Assembly: GCA_947494145.1 (NCBI GenBank)
Contig: CANLTZ010000005.1
Coordinates: forward strand, 1-64,000
DNA length: 64,000 bases
Source: an uncultured Jannaschia sp.
Lineage (GTDB): Bacteria; Pseudomonadota; Alphaproteobacteria; Rhodobacterales; Rhodobacteraceae
Reading direction: 5' to 3'
Shown here: piece after piece, positions 42,426 through 52,176 of the stretch
Position numbering within the stretch: the first letter of the stretch is position 1
Layout: each line of letters begins with the position of its first letter
The notes under the pieces: model-generated
Database searches by the model: none
Seen by the model: the letters and a program-made list of their open reading frames with translations, nothing else
What the model was told of the DNA's origin: nothing
Program-made: the position numbers and the translations under genes

Positions 42426-44279
42426 ATGCTACGGATCTCGGACCTCCATTACTCGGTTGCCGGACGCCCCCTTCTGGTGAGCGCCAGCGCGACAATTCCC
42501 GAAGGCCACAAGGTGGGCCTTGTGGGGCGCAACGGAACGGGGAAGACGACGCTTTTCCGCCTGATCCGCGGGGAATTGGCGTTGGATTCCGGTGAGATAT
42601 CCCTGCCCAGCCGCGCGCGGATCGGGGGCGTGGCGCAGGAAGTGCCGTCGTCCGAGACGTCGGTGCTGGATACGGTGCTGGCCGCCGATGCGGAGCGCGC
42701 CGCGCTTATGGCCGAGGCGGAGACCGCCACGGACCCCGCCCGCATCGCGGAGGTACAGACGCGGTTGCAGGACATCGATGCCTGGTCGGGGGAGGCGCGC
42801 GCGTCCAGCATCCTCAAAGGGTTAGGTTTTGAAGTCCACGAACAATCGCGGCCCTGTTCCGCCTATTCCGGCGGCTGGCGCATGCGCGTGGCACTTGCGG
42901 GCGTGCTATTTTCCCAGCCTGACCTGCTGCTGCTGGACGAGCCGACAAATTACCTGGACCTGGAAGGCGCGCTTTGGCTGGAAAGCTACCTCGCGAAATA
43001 TCCCCATACGGTCATCATCATCAGCCATGATAGGGGCCTGTTGAACCGGGCAGTGGGCGGCATCCTTCATTTGGAAGACAAAGGCCTGACTTACTACACA
43101 GGCACCTATGACCAATTCGTAAAGATGCGGGCCGAAAAACGCGCAGGCCAAGCCGCTGAGGCCGCCAAGCAGGATGCAAGGCGCAAACACCTGCAAGCCT
43201 TCGTGGACCGCTTCAAAGCCAAGGCCAGCAAGGCAAAACAGGCCCAAAGCCGGGTCAAGATGCTGGAGCGGATGGAGACAATCACGGCGCCCGAAGACGC
43301 AGCGCGCGTCGTGTTTACTTTTCCTAAGCCCGAAGAGTTGTCGCCGCCGATTGTCCGCATGGAAAGCGCCGCGGTGGGCTATGACGGACCGCCGGTTTTG
43401 CAGCGCCTGAACGTACGGATCGATCAAGACGACCGGATCGCGCTTTTGGGTCGGAACGGCGAAGGAAAATCCACGTTTTCCAAGCTTCTATCGGACAAAC
43501 TTCACACGAGCGATGGGCGCAAGATCGCGTCGGGCAAGCTGCGGGTCGGGTATTTCGCGCAGCATCAGGTCGATGAGTTACATGTGGATGAAACCCCGCT
43601 CGACCACATTCGCCGCGAACGACCCGAGGACGCGCCGCCTAAGCTACGGGCGAGGCTGGCGTCTTTCGGGCTGGGCGTCGACCAGGCGGATACGCTGGTC
43701 GGCAAGCTTTCGGGGGGCCAGAAGGCACGCCTCAGCCTGCTTCTGGCGACGCTGGACGCGCCGCATATGCTGATCTTGGACGAGCCCACCAACCACCTGG
43801 ATATAGAGAGCCGGGAAGCCCTGATCGAAGCCCTGACCGCCTATACCGGGGCCGTGGTTTTAGTAAGCCATGACATGCACTTACTCAGCCTGGTAGCCGA
43901 CCGGCTTTGGCTGGTGAAAGGCGGCACAGTGCAGCCGTATGAGGGTGATCTGGAAGCGTACAGGACGCTGCTGCTGCAAGGTGAAGAACGCCCCGCAAAA
44001 CCCTCGAAAGAAAAGAAAAAACAACCTATCTTACGCGATAGATTGTTGGAGTTGAAAGCAGAGGTGCGCAAGGCAGAGGCGCGCGTCAAGAAGATCGACG
44101 ACATGCGCGACAAACTGGCAAAGAAACTGGCCGATCCAACGCTTTACGAGGATGGCCGCATGGGCGAGCTGGAAACATGGAACCGGAAATATGCCGAAGT
44201 GATGGAAGCGGCAGACCGCGCTGAAACACTATGGATGCAGGCCGTGGAAACCTTGGAAAAGGCGGAGAAACCGGCGTGA
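42426..44279 (+). CDS. ABC-F family ATP-binding protein
   Basis: 617 residues from the ATG at 42426, with AAGG upstream. It has two ATP-binding cassettes and no membrane domain. The first has Walker A GRNGTGKTT, signature YSGGWRMRVALA and Walker B LLLLDEPTNYLD; the second has GRNGEGKST, LSGGQKARL and LILDEPTNHLD. A charged linker lies between them and a C-terminal coiled coil (about 535-615) resembles that of Uup. ABC-F proteins act at the ribosome to relieve stalling. The MarC gene follows 43 bases on. Confidence 0.92.
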   Translation: MLRISDLHYSVAGRPLLVSASATIPEGHKVGLVGRNGTGKTTLFRLIRGELALDSGEISLPSRARIGGVAQEVPSSETSVLDTVLAADAERAALMAEAETATDPARIAEVQTRLQDIDAWSGEARASSILKGLGFEVHEQSRPCSAYSGGWRMRVALAGVLFSQPDLLLLDEPTNYLDLEGALWLESYLAKYPHTVIIISHDRGLLNRAVGGILHLEDKGLTYYTGTYDQFVKMRAEKRAGQAAEAAKQDARRKHLQAFVDRFKAKASKAKQAQSRVKMLERMETITAPEDAARVVFTFPKPEELSPPIVRMESAAVGYDGPPVLQRLNVRIDQDDRIALLGRNGEGKSTFSKLLSDKLHTSDGRKIASGKLRVGYFAQHQVDELHVDETPLDHIRRERPEDAPPKLRARLASFGLGVDQADTLVGKLSGGQKARLSLLLATLDAPHMLILDEPTNHLDIESREALIEALTAYTGAVVLVSHDMHLLSLVADRLWLVKGGTVQPYEGDLEAYRTLLLQGEERPAKPSKEKKKQPILRDRLLELKAEVRKAEARVKKIDDMRDKLAKKLADPTLYEDGRMGELETWNRKYAEVMEAADRAETLWMQAVETLEKAEKPA

Positions 44280-44322
44280 CCCTAACCTCCGCCAAAGGGT
44301 ACGACCCACGGATCGCCTGCCC

Positions 44323-44931
44323 ATGACCTGGGCCGAAGCCATCACAGCCTTCACCGCGCTCTTCGTGGTGATCGACCCCATCGGATTGGCCCCGATTTTC
44401 GTTGCCTTAACAGCGGGCTTGTCGGCCCGTGCACGTCGCAGCATCGCCCTGCGCGCGTGCCTGATCGCGGCGAGCCTTCTCATCATCTTCGCACTGGCCG
44501 GTGAGGGGCTTTTGAATTTTCTGGGCATCTCCATGCCCGCCTTCCGCATCGCAGGCGGCCTGCTGCTGTTTCTAACTGCGCTTGAGATGCTTTTCGAAAA
44601 GCGCACCCTGCGCCGCGAAGGCCAAGCCGATGCACCGCCCGACGACCCGTCGGTCTTTCCGCTCGCCCTGCCCCTGATCGCCGGGCCGGGCGCCATCGCA
44701 ACGATGATCCTGCTAACGGACGAGGCAAGCCCCGTGGGCACGGCCCAGGCCATCGGCGTGATGCTGGTGGTGATCGCCGTGGTCTTCGCCTTCTTCCAAC
44801 TGGCCGCCCCGATGGAGCGGCTCTTGCGCGCCACGGGCATCAACGTGGTGACGCGGCTTCTGGGCATGTTGCTGGCGGCCCTCTCCGTGCAATTCGTGCT
44901 GGACGGGCTCGGCGCCATCCTGGGGTGGTAA
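44323..44931 (+). CDS. MarC family integral membrane protein
   Basis: 202 residues with six predicted helices. It has FTALFVVIDPIGLAPIFVAL at the start, GISMPAFRIAGGLLLFLTAL in the middle and PLALPLIAGPGAIATMILL, all typical of MarC/UPF0056. The family's function is unresolved despite the early link to multiple antibiotic resistance. It lies in the inner membrane and is followed 28 bases on by the protease gene. Confidence 0.92.
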   Translation: MTWAEAITAFTALFVVIDPIGLAPIFVALTAGLSARARRSIALRACLIAASLLIIFALAGEGLLNFLGISMPAFRIAGGLLLFLTALEMLFEKRTLRREGQADAPPDDPSVFPLALPLIAGPGAIATMILLTDEASPVGTAQAIGVMLVVIAVVFAFFQLAAPMERLLRATGINVVTRLLGMLLAALSVQFVLDGLGAILGW

Positions 44932-44959
44932 CAGGCGGCGGATCGACTATGTCTGCCCC

Positions 44960-45547
44960 ATGTCCAGTGACCAGACCGCCAGCCTCATCTATCTGACCCT
45001 GCTTGTGGGGGTCATCGCCGGAAGCTTCCTTGTGGCCAATCGCCAGAAGCTGAGTACGGTCGTCCAGCAGGGCGCCATCTGGTTTTTCATCTTCGTGGGC
45101 GCCATCGTCGTCTTCGGCATGTGGGACGAGGTGAGCCAGACCGTGCTGCCGCGCCAATCGGTTGTGGTGGGCGACGGCGAGATGGTGATCGAAGTGCCGC
45201 GTTCGCAGGACGGCCATTACCACATGGTGCTGGATGTGAACGGTGCCCCCATCCGTTTCGTCGTGGATACGGGGGCAACCGACTTGGTGCTGACCCAGGA
45301 AGACGCGGCTCGGGCGGGGATCGATCTGGAGGAATTGCGCTATTTCGGCACCGCCTACACGGCGAATGGAACAGTGCGGACGGCGGATATCCGGCTCGAT
45401 ACCGTGGGCGTCGGAGAGATCGTTGACGCGAATGTGCCCGCCGTCGTCAACGAAGGCGACATGAATGTGAGCCTTCTGGGTATGTCCTTTCTAGGCGAGT
45501 TCGGGCGTATCGAGATCGAGAACGACACGCTGCGCTTGGTGCGTTAG
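44960..45547 (+). CDS. Membrane-anchored clan AA aspartic protease
   Basis: 195 residues. Two hydrophobic segments are near 8-26 and 38-54. A retropepsin-like domain (about 78-193) follows, with the catalytic motif RFVVDTGATDLVLT and the flap region YFGTAYTANGTVRTADI, and LLGMSFLGEFGRIEI near the end. It fits the TIGR02281 family of single-domain aspartic proteases, which need to dimerise. It should face the periplasm. Its substrate is unknown. Confidence 0.88.
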   Translation: MSSDQTASLIYLTLLVGVIAGSFLVANRQKLSTVVQQGAIWFFIFVGAIVVFGMWDEVSQTVLPRQSVVVGDGEMVIEVPRSQDGHYHMVLDVNGAPIRFVVDTGATDLVLTQEDAARAGIDLEELRYFGTAYTANGTVRTADIRLDTVGVGEIVDANVPAVVNEGDMNVSLLGMSFLGEFGRIEIENDTLRLVR

Positions 45548-45718
45548 GGCTCCGGCTAGAGGCTCCGCACCGCGTTTGGCATGAAGCCGGTCCAGGGCAG
45601 AGCGGGAACACCTAGGCAATGATTACCAAAGCAATCTCGGCCATTCACTGGCCGGACAATCGCACAATGGCCGGTCAAAGTCGTCCTCAGCAGATACGCA
45701 ACCGCCTGCCATTTCGCC

Positions 45719-46183
45719 TTAAACGTTCTTCGACGCCTTCTCCTCCCACTTCCCCGATTCCTCGGACCAGTATCGCGCGCCCACGCCCGCCCCTGTCAGC
45801 GCCGTCCATTGGGCACGCGCGCGGCTGAGCGCCTCACCATCGGTGCCGTCGAACAGGATGCAGGCGCGTTTAAGGGGGCTCAGTTCGTCGGGCGATATCT
45901 CTGCCCCGTCGATGGACATCAGGCAATCGGGCGCGTTGGGCGTGGGCCCTTCGGTCAGCAGGATGGGTTGGGCGGCGTCGTGGTCGCCGCCCGCCAGCCC
46001 GTGGGGCAGGAAGGCGTCGTTCGCCCCATGGGTCCAAAGCGCACTATCGAGCCCTTCCAGACGCGCGCGGCCCACACCGCGCACCGCCACGCGCCACTCC
46101 TGCTGGCGGGCGCGGCCCAGAAGCGTGACCAGCGTCGGTTCCACCCCTGAACGGGTCAGGTGGTAGAAATAGACCTCAGCCAT
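45719..46183 (-). CDS. holC: DNA polymerase III chi subunit
   Basis: 154 residues from the ATG at 46183, which lies inside the 3' end of pepA (eight bases overlap). It starts MAEVYFYHLTRSGVEPTL with LLGRARQQEWRVAVRG and ALWTHGANDAFLPHG, the HolC family pattern. It links the clamp loader to single-strand binding protein. The pepA-holC pairing is widespread in proteobacteria. Confidence 0.93.
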   Translation of the reverse strand: MAEVYFYHLTRSGVEPTLVTLLGRARQQEWRVAVRGVGRARLEGLDSALWTHGANDAFLPHGLAGGDHDAAQPILLTEGPTPNAPDCLMSIDGAEISPDELSPLKRACILFDGTDGEALSRARAQWTALTGAGVGARYWSEESGKWEEKASKNV

Positions 46184-47666
46184 CGCGGCTCTCGAACCGG
46201 TCGCGCACAAGCTGGTCCAGTGCACGCACACCCCAGCCCGTGGCGCCATCGGGCGACAGCGTGGTGCCGCCCTTCACAGAAGCCACGCCCGCGATGTCAA
46301 GGTGGATCCACGGCGTGTCGTCCTTGACGAAGCGTTGCAGGAATTGCGCCGCCGTAATCGAGCCCGCGGGGCGACCGCCCACGTTCTTCATATCGGCCAC
46401 GCGGGATTTCAGCTGCTTGTCATAGGCCTTGCCCAAGGGCATGCGCCAGGCGCCCTCGCCGGTGGTGCGCGCGGCTTTCAGGAATGCGTCGGCCAGCTTG
46501 TCGTCGTTGGAAAAGACACCCGCATTCTCATGGCCCAACCCGATGATGATGGCGCCGGTCAACGTGGCAAGATCCACCATGGCGGATGGCGCGAAACGGT
46601 CCTGGGCGTACCACATGACGTCACACAGCACGAGACGCCCTTCGGCATCCGTATTGATCACCTCTACGGTGTCCCCCTTCATGGAACGGACCACGTCGCC
46701 GGGACGCTGTGCGCGGCCATCGGGCATGTTTTCCACCAAACCCACCAGGCCCACCACATTGGCGCGTGCCTTGCGCTTGGCCAGCGTGTGCATCGCGCCC
46801 GCCACCGTGCCCGCGCCGCCCATATCCATCGTCATGTCTTCCATACCAGCGGCGGGCTTGATGCTGATGCCGCCCGTGTCGAAGACGACCCCCTTGCCGA
46901 TCAGCGCGAAGGGCGCTTCATCGCCGCCGCCCTTCCACTGCATCACCACCACTTTGGACGGGCTTTCGGAGCCCACACCAACGGCAAGCAGCGTGCGCAT
47001 GCCGAGCTTTTCGAGATCGGCCTCTTCCAGAACCTCCACGTCGACCCCCAGATCGCGAAGCGCTTCAAGCCGTGTGGCAAATTCGGTGGTGGTCAGCACA
47101 TTGGCGGGCTCATTTACCAAATCGCGGGTCAGAAAGACGCCCTCAGCCACGGCGCTTGCATCGGCGAAGGCAGCCTCGGCCTCGTCGGGTTTGGGCGTGG
47201 TGATCGTAATCGGTGCGGCGCCGGGCGCGTCGTCGCCCTTGCCCTCGCCCGTCTTGTGGTCGGTGAAATCGTAGCTGCGGAGCGTTGCCCCCAGCACGAT
47301 ATCGGTGAGCAGGCGCTGACTACCCGCCAGCAGGGTCAACGGCCGGGTGCCGCACAGCTTGGCCAAGGTCGCACCGCCCGCCAGGGCCTTGTCGGCGTCT
47401 GGGCGGCGATCAAGGCGCAGAATGGCCAGGGTCGACGCCTCCATCCCCGCGGGGAAACCCAGTTCCAGGACGTCACCGTCGGACAGTTTCTCGAAAGCAG
47501 CCGACTCCACCGCGCGTTTCACGGCGCCCTTGGTGAGGCGGTTCAGACGGCGCGCCTCAGGCGAAAGCGTGCCGTTTTCAGGTATGATGCAGGCCACCAC
47601 CCCTTCGGTCGTCGCGAGCGCGTCGAGATCGGTGGCGACGAAGGTAACGGTGGCGGGTGCGGTCAT
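46176..47666 (-). CDS. pepA: Leucyl aminopeptidase
   Basis: 496 residues. The catalytic C-terminal domain has LIGKGVVFDTGGISIKP, DMGGAGTVAGAM and the family signature NTDAEGRLVL, which together bind two metal ions. The N-terminal domain (about 1-170) is the usual variable part. It cleaves N-terminal residues from peptides in the cytoplasm. The gene precedes holC and diverges from lptF across 142 bases. Confidence 0.96.
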   Translation of the reverse strand: MTAPATVTFVATDLDALATTEGVVACIIPENGTLSPEARRLNRLTKGAVKRAVESAAFEKLSDGDVLELGFPAGMEASTLAILRLDRRPDADKALAGGATLAKLCGTRPLTLLAGSQRLLTDIVLGATLRSYDFTDHKTGEGKGDDAPGAAPITITTPKPDEAEAAFADASAVAEGVFLTRDLVNEPANVLTTTEFATRLEALRDLGVDVEVLEEADLEKLGMRTLLAVGVGSESPSKVVVMQWKGGGDEAPFALIGKGVVFDTGGISIKPAAGMEDMTMDMGGAGTVAGAMHTLAKRKARANVVGLVGLVENMPDGRAQRPGDVVRSMKGDTVEVINTDAEGRLVLCDVMWYAQDRFAPSAMVDLATLTGAIIIGLGHENAGVFSNDDKLADAFLKAARTTGEGAWRMPLGKAYDKQLKSRVADMKNVGGRPAGSITAAQFLQRFVKDDTPWIHLDIAGVASVKGGTTLSPDGATGWGVRALDQLVRDRFESRDG

Positions 47667-47808
47667 GGGAAGCTCCGACTGAGTAAGGTGTTTGGGCGGG
47701 ACCCTAGTGCCGCACTCCGCGACAATCCAGACGGCAACATGCGAAGGGGCTTTGCGGGCTGCGCGCAGCCCGGCTAAGACGGTGCGGAACGCGGGCGAAG
47801 GGGTCGGC

Positions 47809-48924
47809 TTGGCATTATTCGACAGATACTTCGCGGGGCAGTTGCTGATCTACTTCGGCTTCTTCAGCCTGGTGCTGGTGGCCGTCTATTGGGTCAACCG
47901 CGCCATCGGGTTGTTCGACCGCCTGATCGAAGGCGGGTCGAACCTTGTGACGTTTCTGGAATTCACCGCGCTGGCGCTGCCCAATGTCATCTATGCGGTG
48001 CTGCCCATATCGGCCCTGGTGGCGACGCTTTATGGCGTAAACCGGCTTTCGGGCGATAGCGAAATGGTGGTGGCGCAGACCACCGGCGTGTCGCCCTGGC
48101 GGCTGGCACGGCCCGTTTTGATCTTTGGGCTAGCGGTGGGCATGATGGTGTCGGTCCTGGGCCACGTGCTGGTGCCTGCCGCGCGTACTGCCTTGGGCGA
48201 ACGGGGCGAAGCCCTCAGCCAGGACGTCACAGCGCGGTTCCTGAAGGAAGGCGAGTTCCTTCACCCTGGCGACGGCGTGACCGTTTACCTGCGCGAGATC
48301 ACCGATGCGGGTGAGCTTCTGGGCCTGTTCCTGCAAGACCGGCGCAGCGAGACGGTGCAGACCTTCTACACCGCAGAACGGGCCGTATTGGTGCGCGGCG
48401 AAAACGGCACGCGGCTGGTGATGTTCGACGGGATGGCGCAGTCGCTAAGGGTGGAGGAACGCAGCCTGGTGATCACCACATTCGAGGATTTCGCCTTTGA
48501 TCTGGCATCGCTTGCGGGCACCGAAGCCATGCGCCAGCGCGACCCCAGAGAATTGGGTACTGCCGTGCTGCTGCGTGCCGACGAAGCAGCGCAGGCGGCC
48601 ACGGGCGATGACCGCGCGAAACTGGTCTATGAGGGCCATGCGCGCTTTGCCGAAGCCCTGTTCGCCTTTGCCATGCCGCTTCTGGCCTTGGGCTTTTTGA
48701 TGCTGGGCAGCTATTCGCGTTTAGGCCTGTGGCGCCAGATCCTGGCGGCGGTGTCGGCTGCGATCTTGGTCAAGGTGCTGGCCAATGTGGCCGAAGATGC
48801 GGCGCGAGGCGATATCGCGCTTTGGTGGACGCCCTATGTCCCGCCCCTGCTGGCGCTGATGCTCGGGGCGGGGCTTGTCTGGCGCGACGCGCGCGGGCGC
48901 TGGCTGATGGCGCGGCCCGCATGA
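47809..48924 (+). CDS. lptF: LPS export permease LptF
   Basis: 371 residues from the TTG at 47809, the start that gives the expected LptF N-terminus LALFDRYFAGQLLIYFG and length; a GTG at 47782 is the main alternative. There are three helices at each end with a periplasmic beta-jellyroll between them (about 130-260). Conserved segments are LPNVIYAVLPISALVATLY and GVSPWRLARP. LptF and LptG form the inner-membrane channel that extracts lipopolysaccharide, powered by LptB. It overlaps lptG by four bases. Confidence 0.93.
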   Translation: MALFDRYFAGQLLIYFGFFSLVLVAVYWVNRAIGLFDRLIEGGSNLVTFLEFTALALPNVIYAVLPISALVATLYGVNRLSGDSEMVVAQTTGVSPWRLARPVLIFGLAVGMMVSVLGHVLVPAARTALGERGEALSQDVTARFLKEGEFLHPGDGVTVYLREITDAGELLGLFLQDRRSETVQTFYTAERAVLVRGENGTRLVMFDGMAQSLRVEERSLVITTFEDFAFDLASLAGTEAMRQRDPRELGTAVLLRADEAAQAATGDDRAKLVYEGHARFAEALFAFAMPLLALGFLMLGSYSRLGLWRQILAAVSAAILVKVLANVAEDAARGDIALWWTPYVPPLLALMLGAGLVWRDARGRWLMARPA

Positions 48925-50018
48925 CATTGTCGGTCTATATCGCACGCCGCTTCCTTTGGCTGGTACTGCTGGTGGGACTGATCTTCACCGCGCTTCTGCT
49001 ACCCATCGACTTGATGGAGCAGTTGCGCCGCCTGGACGGACGCGGCGCCGACATGGGCGACGGGCTGCGTCTGGCGGCGTTGAACCTGCCTGCGGCGCTC
49101 TACCAGATTTTGCCGTTGATCGTCATTTTGGCGACGCTGGCGCTGTTTCTATCGCTGGCACGTTCATCGGAAATGGTGGTGATCCGCGCCGCTGGACAAT
49201 CCGCCTTGCGCGCGCTTCTGGCCCCGGTAAGCGCGGCATTGCTGCTAGGCGCGGTGGCGCTGATGGTCATCAATCCCATCGTCGCCGCCACCAACGCCGC
49301 CTATGAACGCGAAATCGCCAGCTTCCGCAGTGGCGCGGGCAGCGTGCTTTCGGTCAGCCCGGAAGGCGTCTGGCTGCGCCAGGGCGATGCGGACGGGCAA
49401 ACGGTGATCCGCGCGGCCCGATCCTCGTTGGACGGGACGGTTCTCTACGAAGTGTCCTTCATCGCCTTCGACGCCCAGGGCAGCCCGATTGAGCGCTATG
49501 ACGCCGCCCGGGCCGAATTGGTCCGCGGGGCCTGGCTGCTGGACGATGCCAAGCGCTGGCCGCTTGGCCGATCCGACAACCCCGAGCGCGACGCAGAGAC
49601 ATTGGGCGAGACCACGATCCCGTCCACGCTGACACGCGACCAGATCCGCGACAGTTTCGGGGTCCCGTCTTCGGTGCCGATCTTTCAATTGCCCGCCTTC
49701 ATCCGCCAACTGGACGCGGCGGGCTTTTCAGGTCGCTCCCACCGCGTATGGCTCCAGATGGAGTTGGCGAACCCGCTGATGCTGGCCTCCATGGTGTTGA
49801 TCGGGGCGGCCTTTTCCATGCGGCAACAACGCGGCGGGCGGTCGGGCATGATGGTGCTTGGGGCGCTGGTCGTGGGGTTCATGGTGTTCTTTCTGCGCAA
49901 TTTTGCCCAAGTCCTCGGGGAAAACGGACAATTGCCGGTGCAGCTTGCGGCGTGGTCGCCGCCTTTGGCCGCCATATTGCTCGCCACCGGTCTAATCCTG
50001 CATCTGGAGGACGGATGA
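48921..50018 (+). CDS. lptG: LPS export permease LptG
   Basis: 365 residues, the ATG at 48921 overlapping the lptF stop. It has the LptF/LptG fold again: MTLSVYIARRFLWLVLLVG, then LPAALYQILPLIVILATLAL and MVVIRAAGQSALRALLAP. The jellyroll is at about 130-255 and the last helices end in HLEDG. The stop overlaps the lptD start. The operon lptF-lptG-lptD-surA-pdxA-rsmA is characteristic of this bacterial group. Confidence 0.94.
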   Translation: MTLSVYIARRFLWLVLLVGLIFTALLLPIDLMEQLRRLDGRGADMGDGLRLAALNLPAALYQILPLIVILATLALFLSLARSSEMVVIRAAGQSALRALLAPVSAALLLGAVALMVINPIVAATNAAYEREIASFRSGAGSVLSVSPEGVWLRQGDADGQTVIRAARSSLDGTVLYEVSFIAFDAQGSPIERYDAARAELVRGAWLLDDAKRWPLGRSDNPERDAETLGETTIPSTLTRDQIRDSFGVPSSVPIFQLPAFIRQLDAAGFSGRSHRVWLQMELANPLMLASMVLIGAAFSMRQQRGGRSGMMVLGALVVGFMVFFLRNFAQVLGENGQLPVQLAAWSPPLAAILLATGLILHLEDG

Positions 50019-52165
50019 GACCGCTGCGCGCCCTTCTTCTGATGCTCTGCCTTGCGTTGCCCCTACCGTTGGCCGCGCAACAGGACGCGCCGCCTGCCCC
50101 GGCCACACTGGTGGCGGACCGGATCGACTTCGATGAAAACATGCTGACCGCGTCCGGCGCGGTGGAAGTCTTCGCTGACGGTCGCATCCTGCGGGCCACA
50201 CGGATCACCTATCTGCGTGAAGAAGACCGATTGCTGGTGGAAGGGCCGCTGACCCTGCTGGACGGGCCGGATACCATCGTGATCGCGGACTTCGCGTCGC
50301 TATCATCGGATCTGCGCAACTCCATCCTTCAAGGCGCGCGGCTGGTGCTGGACCAGCGCTTGCAGATCGCGGCCACCGAAATCGCCACGGGGGCCGAAGG
50401 GCGGTTCACGCAGCTTTACCAGACCGTCGCCTCATCTTGTGAAATTTGCGCCGAAAGCGAAGTGCCCATCTGGCAGATCCGCGCCAAGCGCATCATCCAC
50501 GACACCGAAAAGCGGCAGCTCTATTTCGAGAATGCACGGTTCGAAGTGGCGGGCATCCCCGTCGCGTGGTTCCCGCGCTTGCGTCTGCCGGACCCTACGG
50601 TCGAACGCGCCACGGGCTTTTTGGTGCCCCGTTTTTCGGATGACGGGCAGTTGGGGACGGGCATCACCCTGCCCTATTTCATCGCTTTGGGCCCGTCGCG
50701 GGATCTGACGCTGGCGCCATTTTTCACCACCAATGACGTGCAAAGCCTGGGCTACCGCTACCGCCAGGCCTTCAACAACGGCGCCATCGAAATCGAGGGT
50801 GCGTTTTCCGGCGACGATATTCGGCCCGGAGAGTTGCGGGGCTACGTCTTCGCCGAAGGCGCCTTCCTACTGCCGCGCGATTACCGGCTGGAATTCGACA
50901 TTGAGGCGGTGACCGACGAAACCTACCTGCTGGACTATGAGATCACCGAAAAGGACAGGCTCGACAGCCGTTTGGCGCTGACCCGGATCGACCGCGAAGA
51001 CCGCGTCCTGGGGGAAGTCATCATCTTCCGCAGCCTGCGCGACGGCGAAGAAAACCGCTTCCTGCCCACCCGCATCTTGACGGTCGAACGCGAACGCCGC
51101 GTGCCGCGCCCCATCTTGGGCGGCGATCTGGTCTGGAAATTGCAGGCCCATGGCCGCGAACGCAGCGCCAGCAACGTGCCCGAAGGCCTACCGGCCAATT
51201 CGGCGCGTGATGTGCAGCGCGCGTCACTAGCGCTCGACTGGCGGGCGACGCGGGTCACGGGGCCGGGCGTCGTGGCGACGGCCATCGCGGGTGTGGATGT
51301 GGATGCGTTCAACGTGCGCCAGACCGACGAGTTCGACGACGACCTGATCGTGCGGGCCATCCCCTTCGGAGGGTTTGAGCTGCGGATGCCGCTGACCCGC
51401 AGCAACGCCAACGGCGTGCGCCACCTGATTGAGCCCGCAGCGCAACTGATCGTCGCGCCCTCGGACGCGCCCGACACGCCGGATGAAGACAGCCTGACGC
51501 CCGGCTTCGATGAAGGGAACTTGTTTTCCACCCAGCGTTTCCCCGGCCGCGATACCCGCGAATTGGGCACGCGGCTGAACCTGGGGCTGAGCTACACGCG
51601 CTATGACCCGTCGGGTTGGGAATTGGGCGGCACCGTTGGTCGCATCCTGCGCACGGCAGATCTGGACCAGTTCCTGACAGGGTCGGGGTTGAGCGGAGAT
51701 GCCTCGGATTGGTTGGTGTCGACCACGGCGGAATATAATGACCGCTTCCAACTGCTCCAACGCTCGATTTTCGACGACAGTTTCGAGTTTACACGGGCCG
51801 AAACCATCCTGCGCTGGCAAAGCAGCCGCCATTCGCTGGAAACCCGCCACACTTGGCTGCTTGCAGACGAAGAGGCCGGGCGGCCGATTGACACATCGGA
51901 ATGGACGGTGGACGCCGCCCTCAACCTGACCCGCGAGTGGACGGGCCGGGCCAATTGGCGCTATGATTTCGTGACCGATGACCCAAGCCGGGCGGGTGTT
52001 GGCCTGACCTATCAGTCGGAATGTCTGACGGTGGATTTCGACGTGGAACGACGCTTTACCTCCAACGATGATCTGGAACCTTCGACCAAGTTCGGGCTAG
52101 GCGTGCAACTGGTCGGGTTCGGTGCCGATGAACGGCGGGACCGCCGGCGCCGCTGCGGGATATGA
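50015..52165 (+). CDS. lptD: LPS assembly outer-membrane protein LptD
   Basis: 716 residues from the ATG at 50015 (GGAGG upstream). A signal peptide ends near LPLAAQ. The N-terminal OstA-like jellyroll (about 30-140) includes LVADRIDFDENMLTASGAVE, and the rest forms the 26-strand barrel. Cysteines occur in the CEIC pair near 145 and at TYQSECLTVDF and RRCGI at the C-terminus. A disulfide between the two regions is usual for LptD maturation. It inserts lipopolysaccharide into the outer leaflet with LptE, which is not in the window. Confidence 0.94.
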   Translation: MRPLRALLLMLCLALPLPLAAQQDAPPAPATLVADRIDFDENMLTASGAVEVFADGRILRATRITYLREEDRLLVEGPLTLLDGPDTIVIADFASLSSDLRNSILQGARLVLDQRLQIAATEIATGAEGRFTQLYQTVASSCEICAESEVPIWQIRAKRIIHDTEKRQLYFENARFEVAGIPVAWFPRLRLPDPTVERATGFLVPRFSDDGQLGTGITLPYFIALGPSRDLTLAPFFTTNDVQSLGYRYRQAFNNGAIEIEGAFSGDDIRPGELRGYVFAEGAFLLPRDYRLEFDIEAVTDETYLLDYEITEKDRLDSRLALTRIDREDRVLGEVIIFRSLRDGEENRFLPTRILTVERERRVPRPILGGDLVWKLQAHGRERSASNVPEGLPANSARDVQRASLALDWRATRVTGPGVVATAIAGVDVDAFNVRQTDEFDDDLIVRAIPFGGFELRMPLTRSNANGVRHLIEPAAQLIVAPSDAPDTPDEDSLTPGFDEGNLFSTQRFPGRDTRELGTRLNLGLSYTRYDPSGWELGGTVGRILRTADLDQFLTGSGLSGDASDWLVSTTAEYNDRFQLLQRSIFDDSFEFTRAETILRWQSSRHSLETRHTWLLADEEAGRPIDTSEWTVDAALNLTREWTGRANWRYDFVTDDPSRAGVGLTYQSECLTVDFDVERRFTSNDDLEPSTKFGLGVQLVGFGADERRDRRRRCGI

Positions 52166-52176
52166 GGGGACCGAGC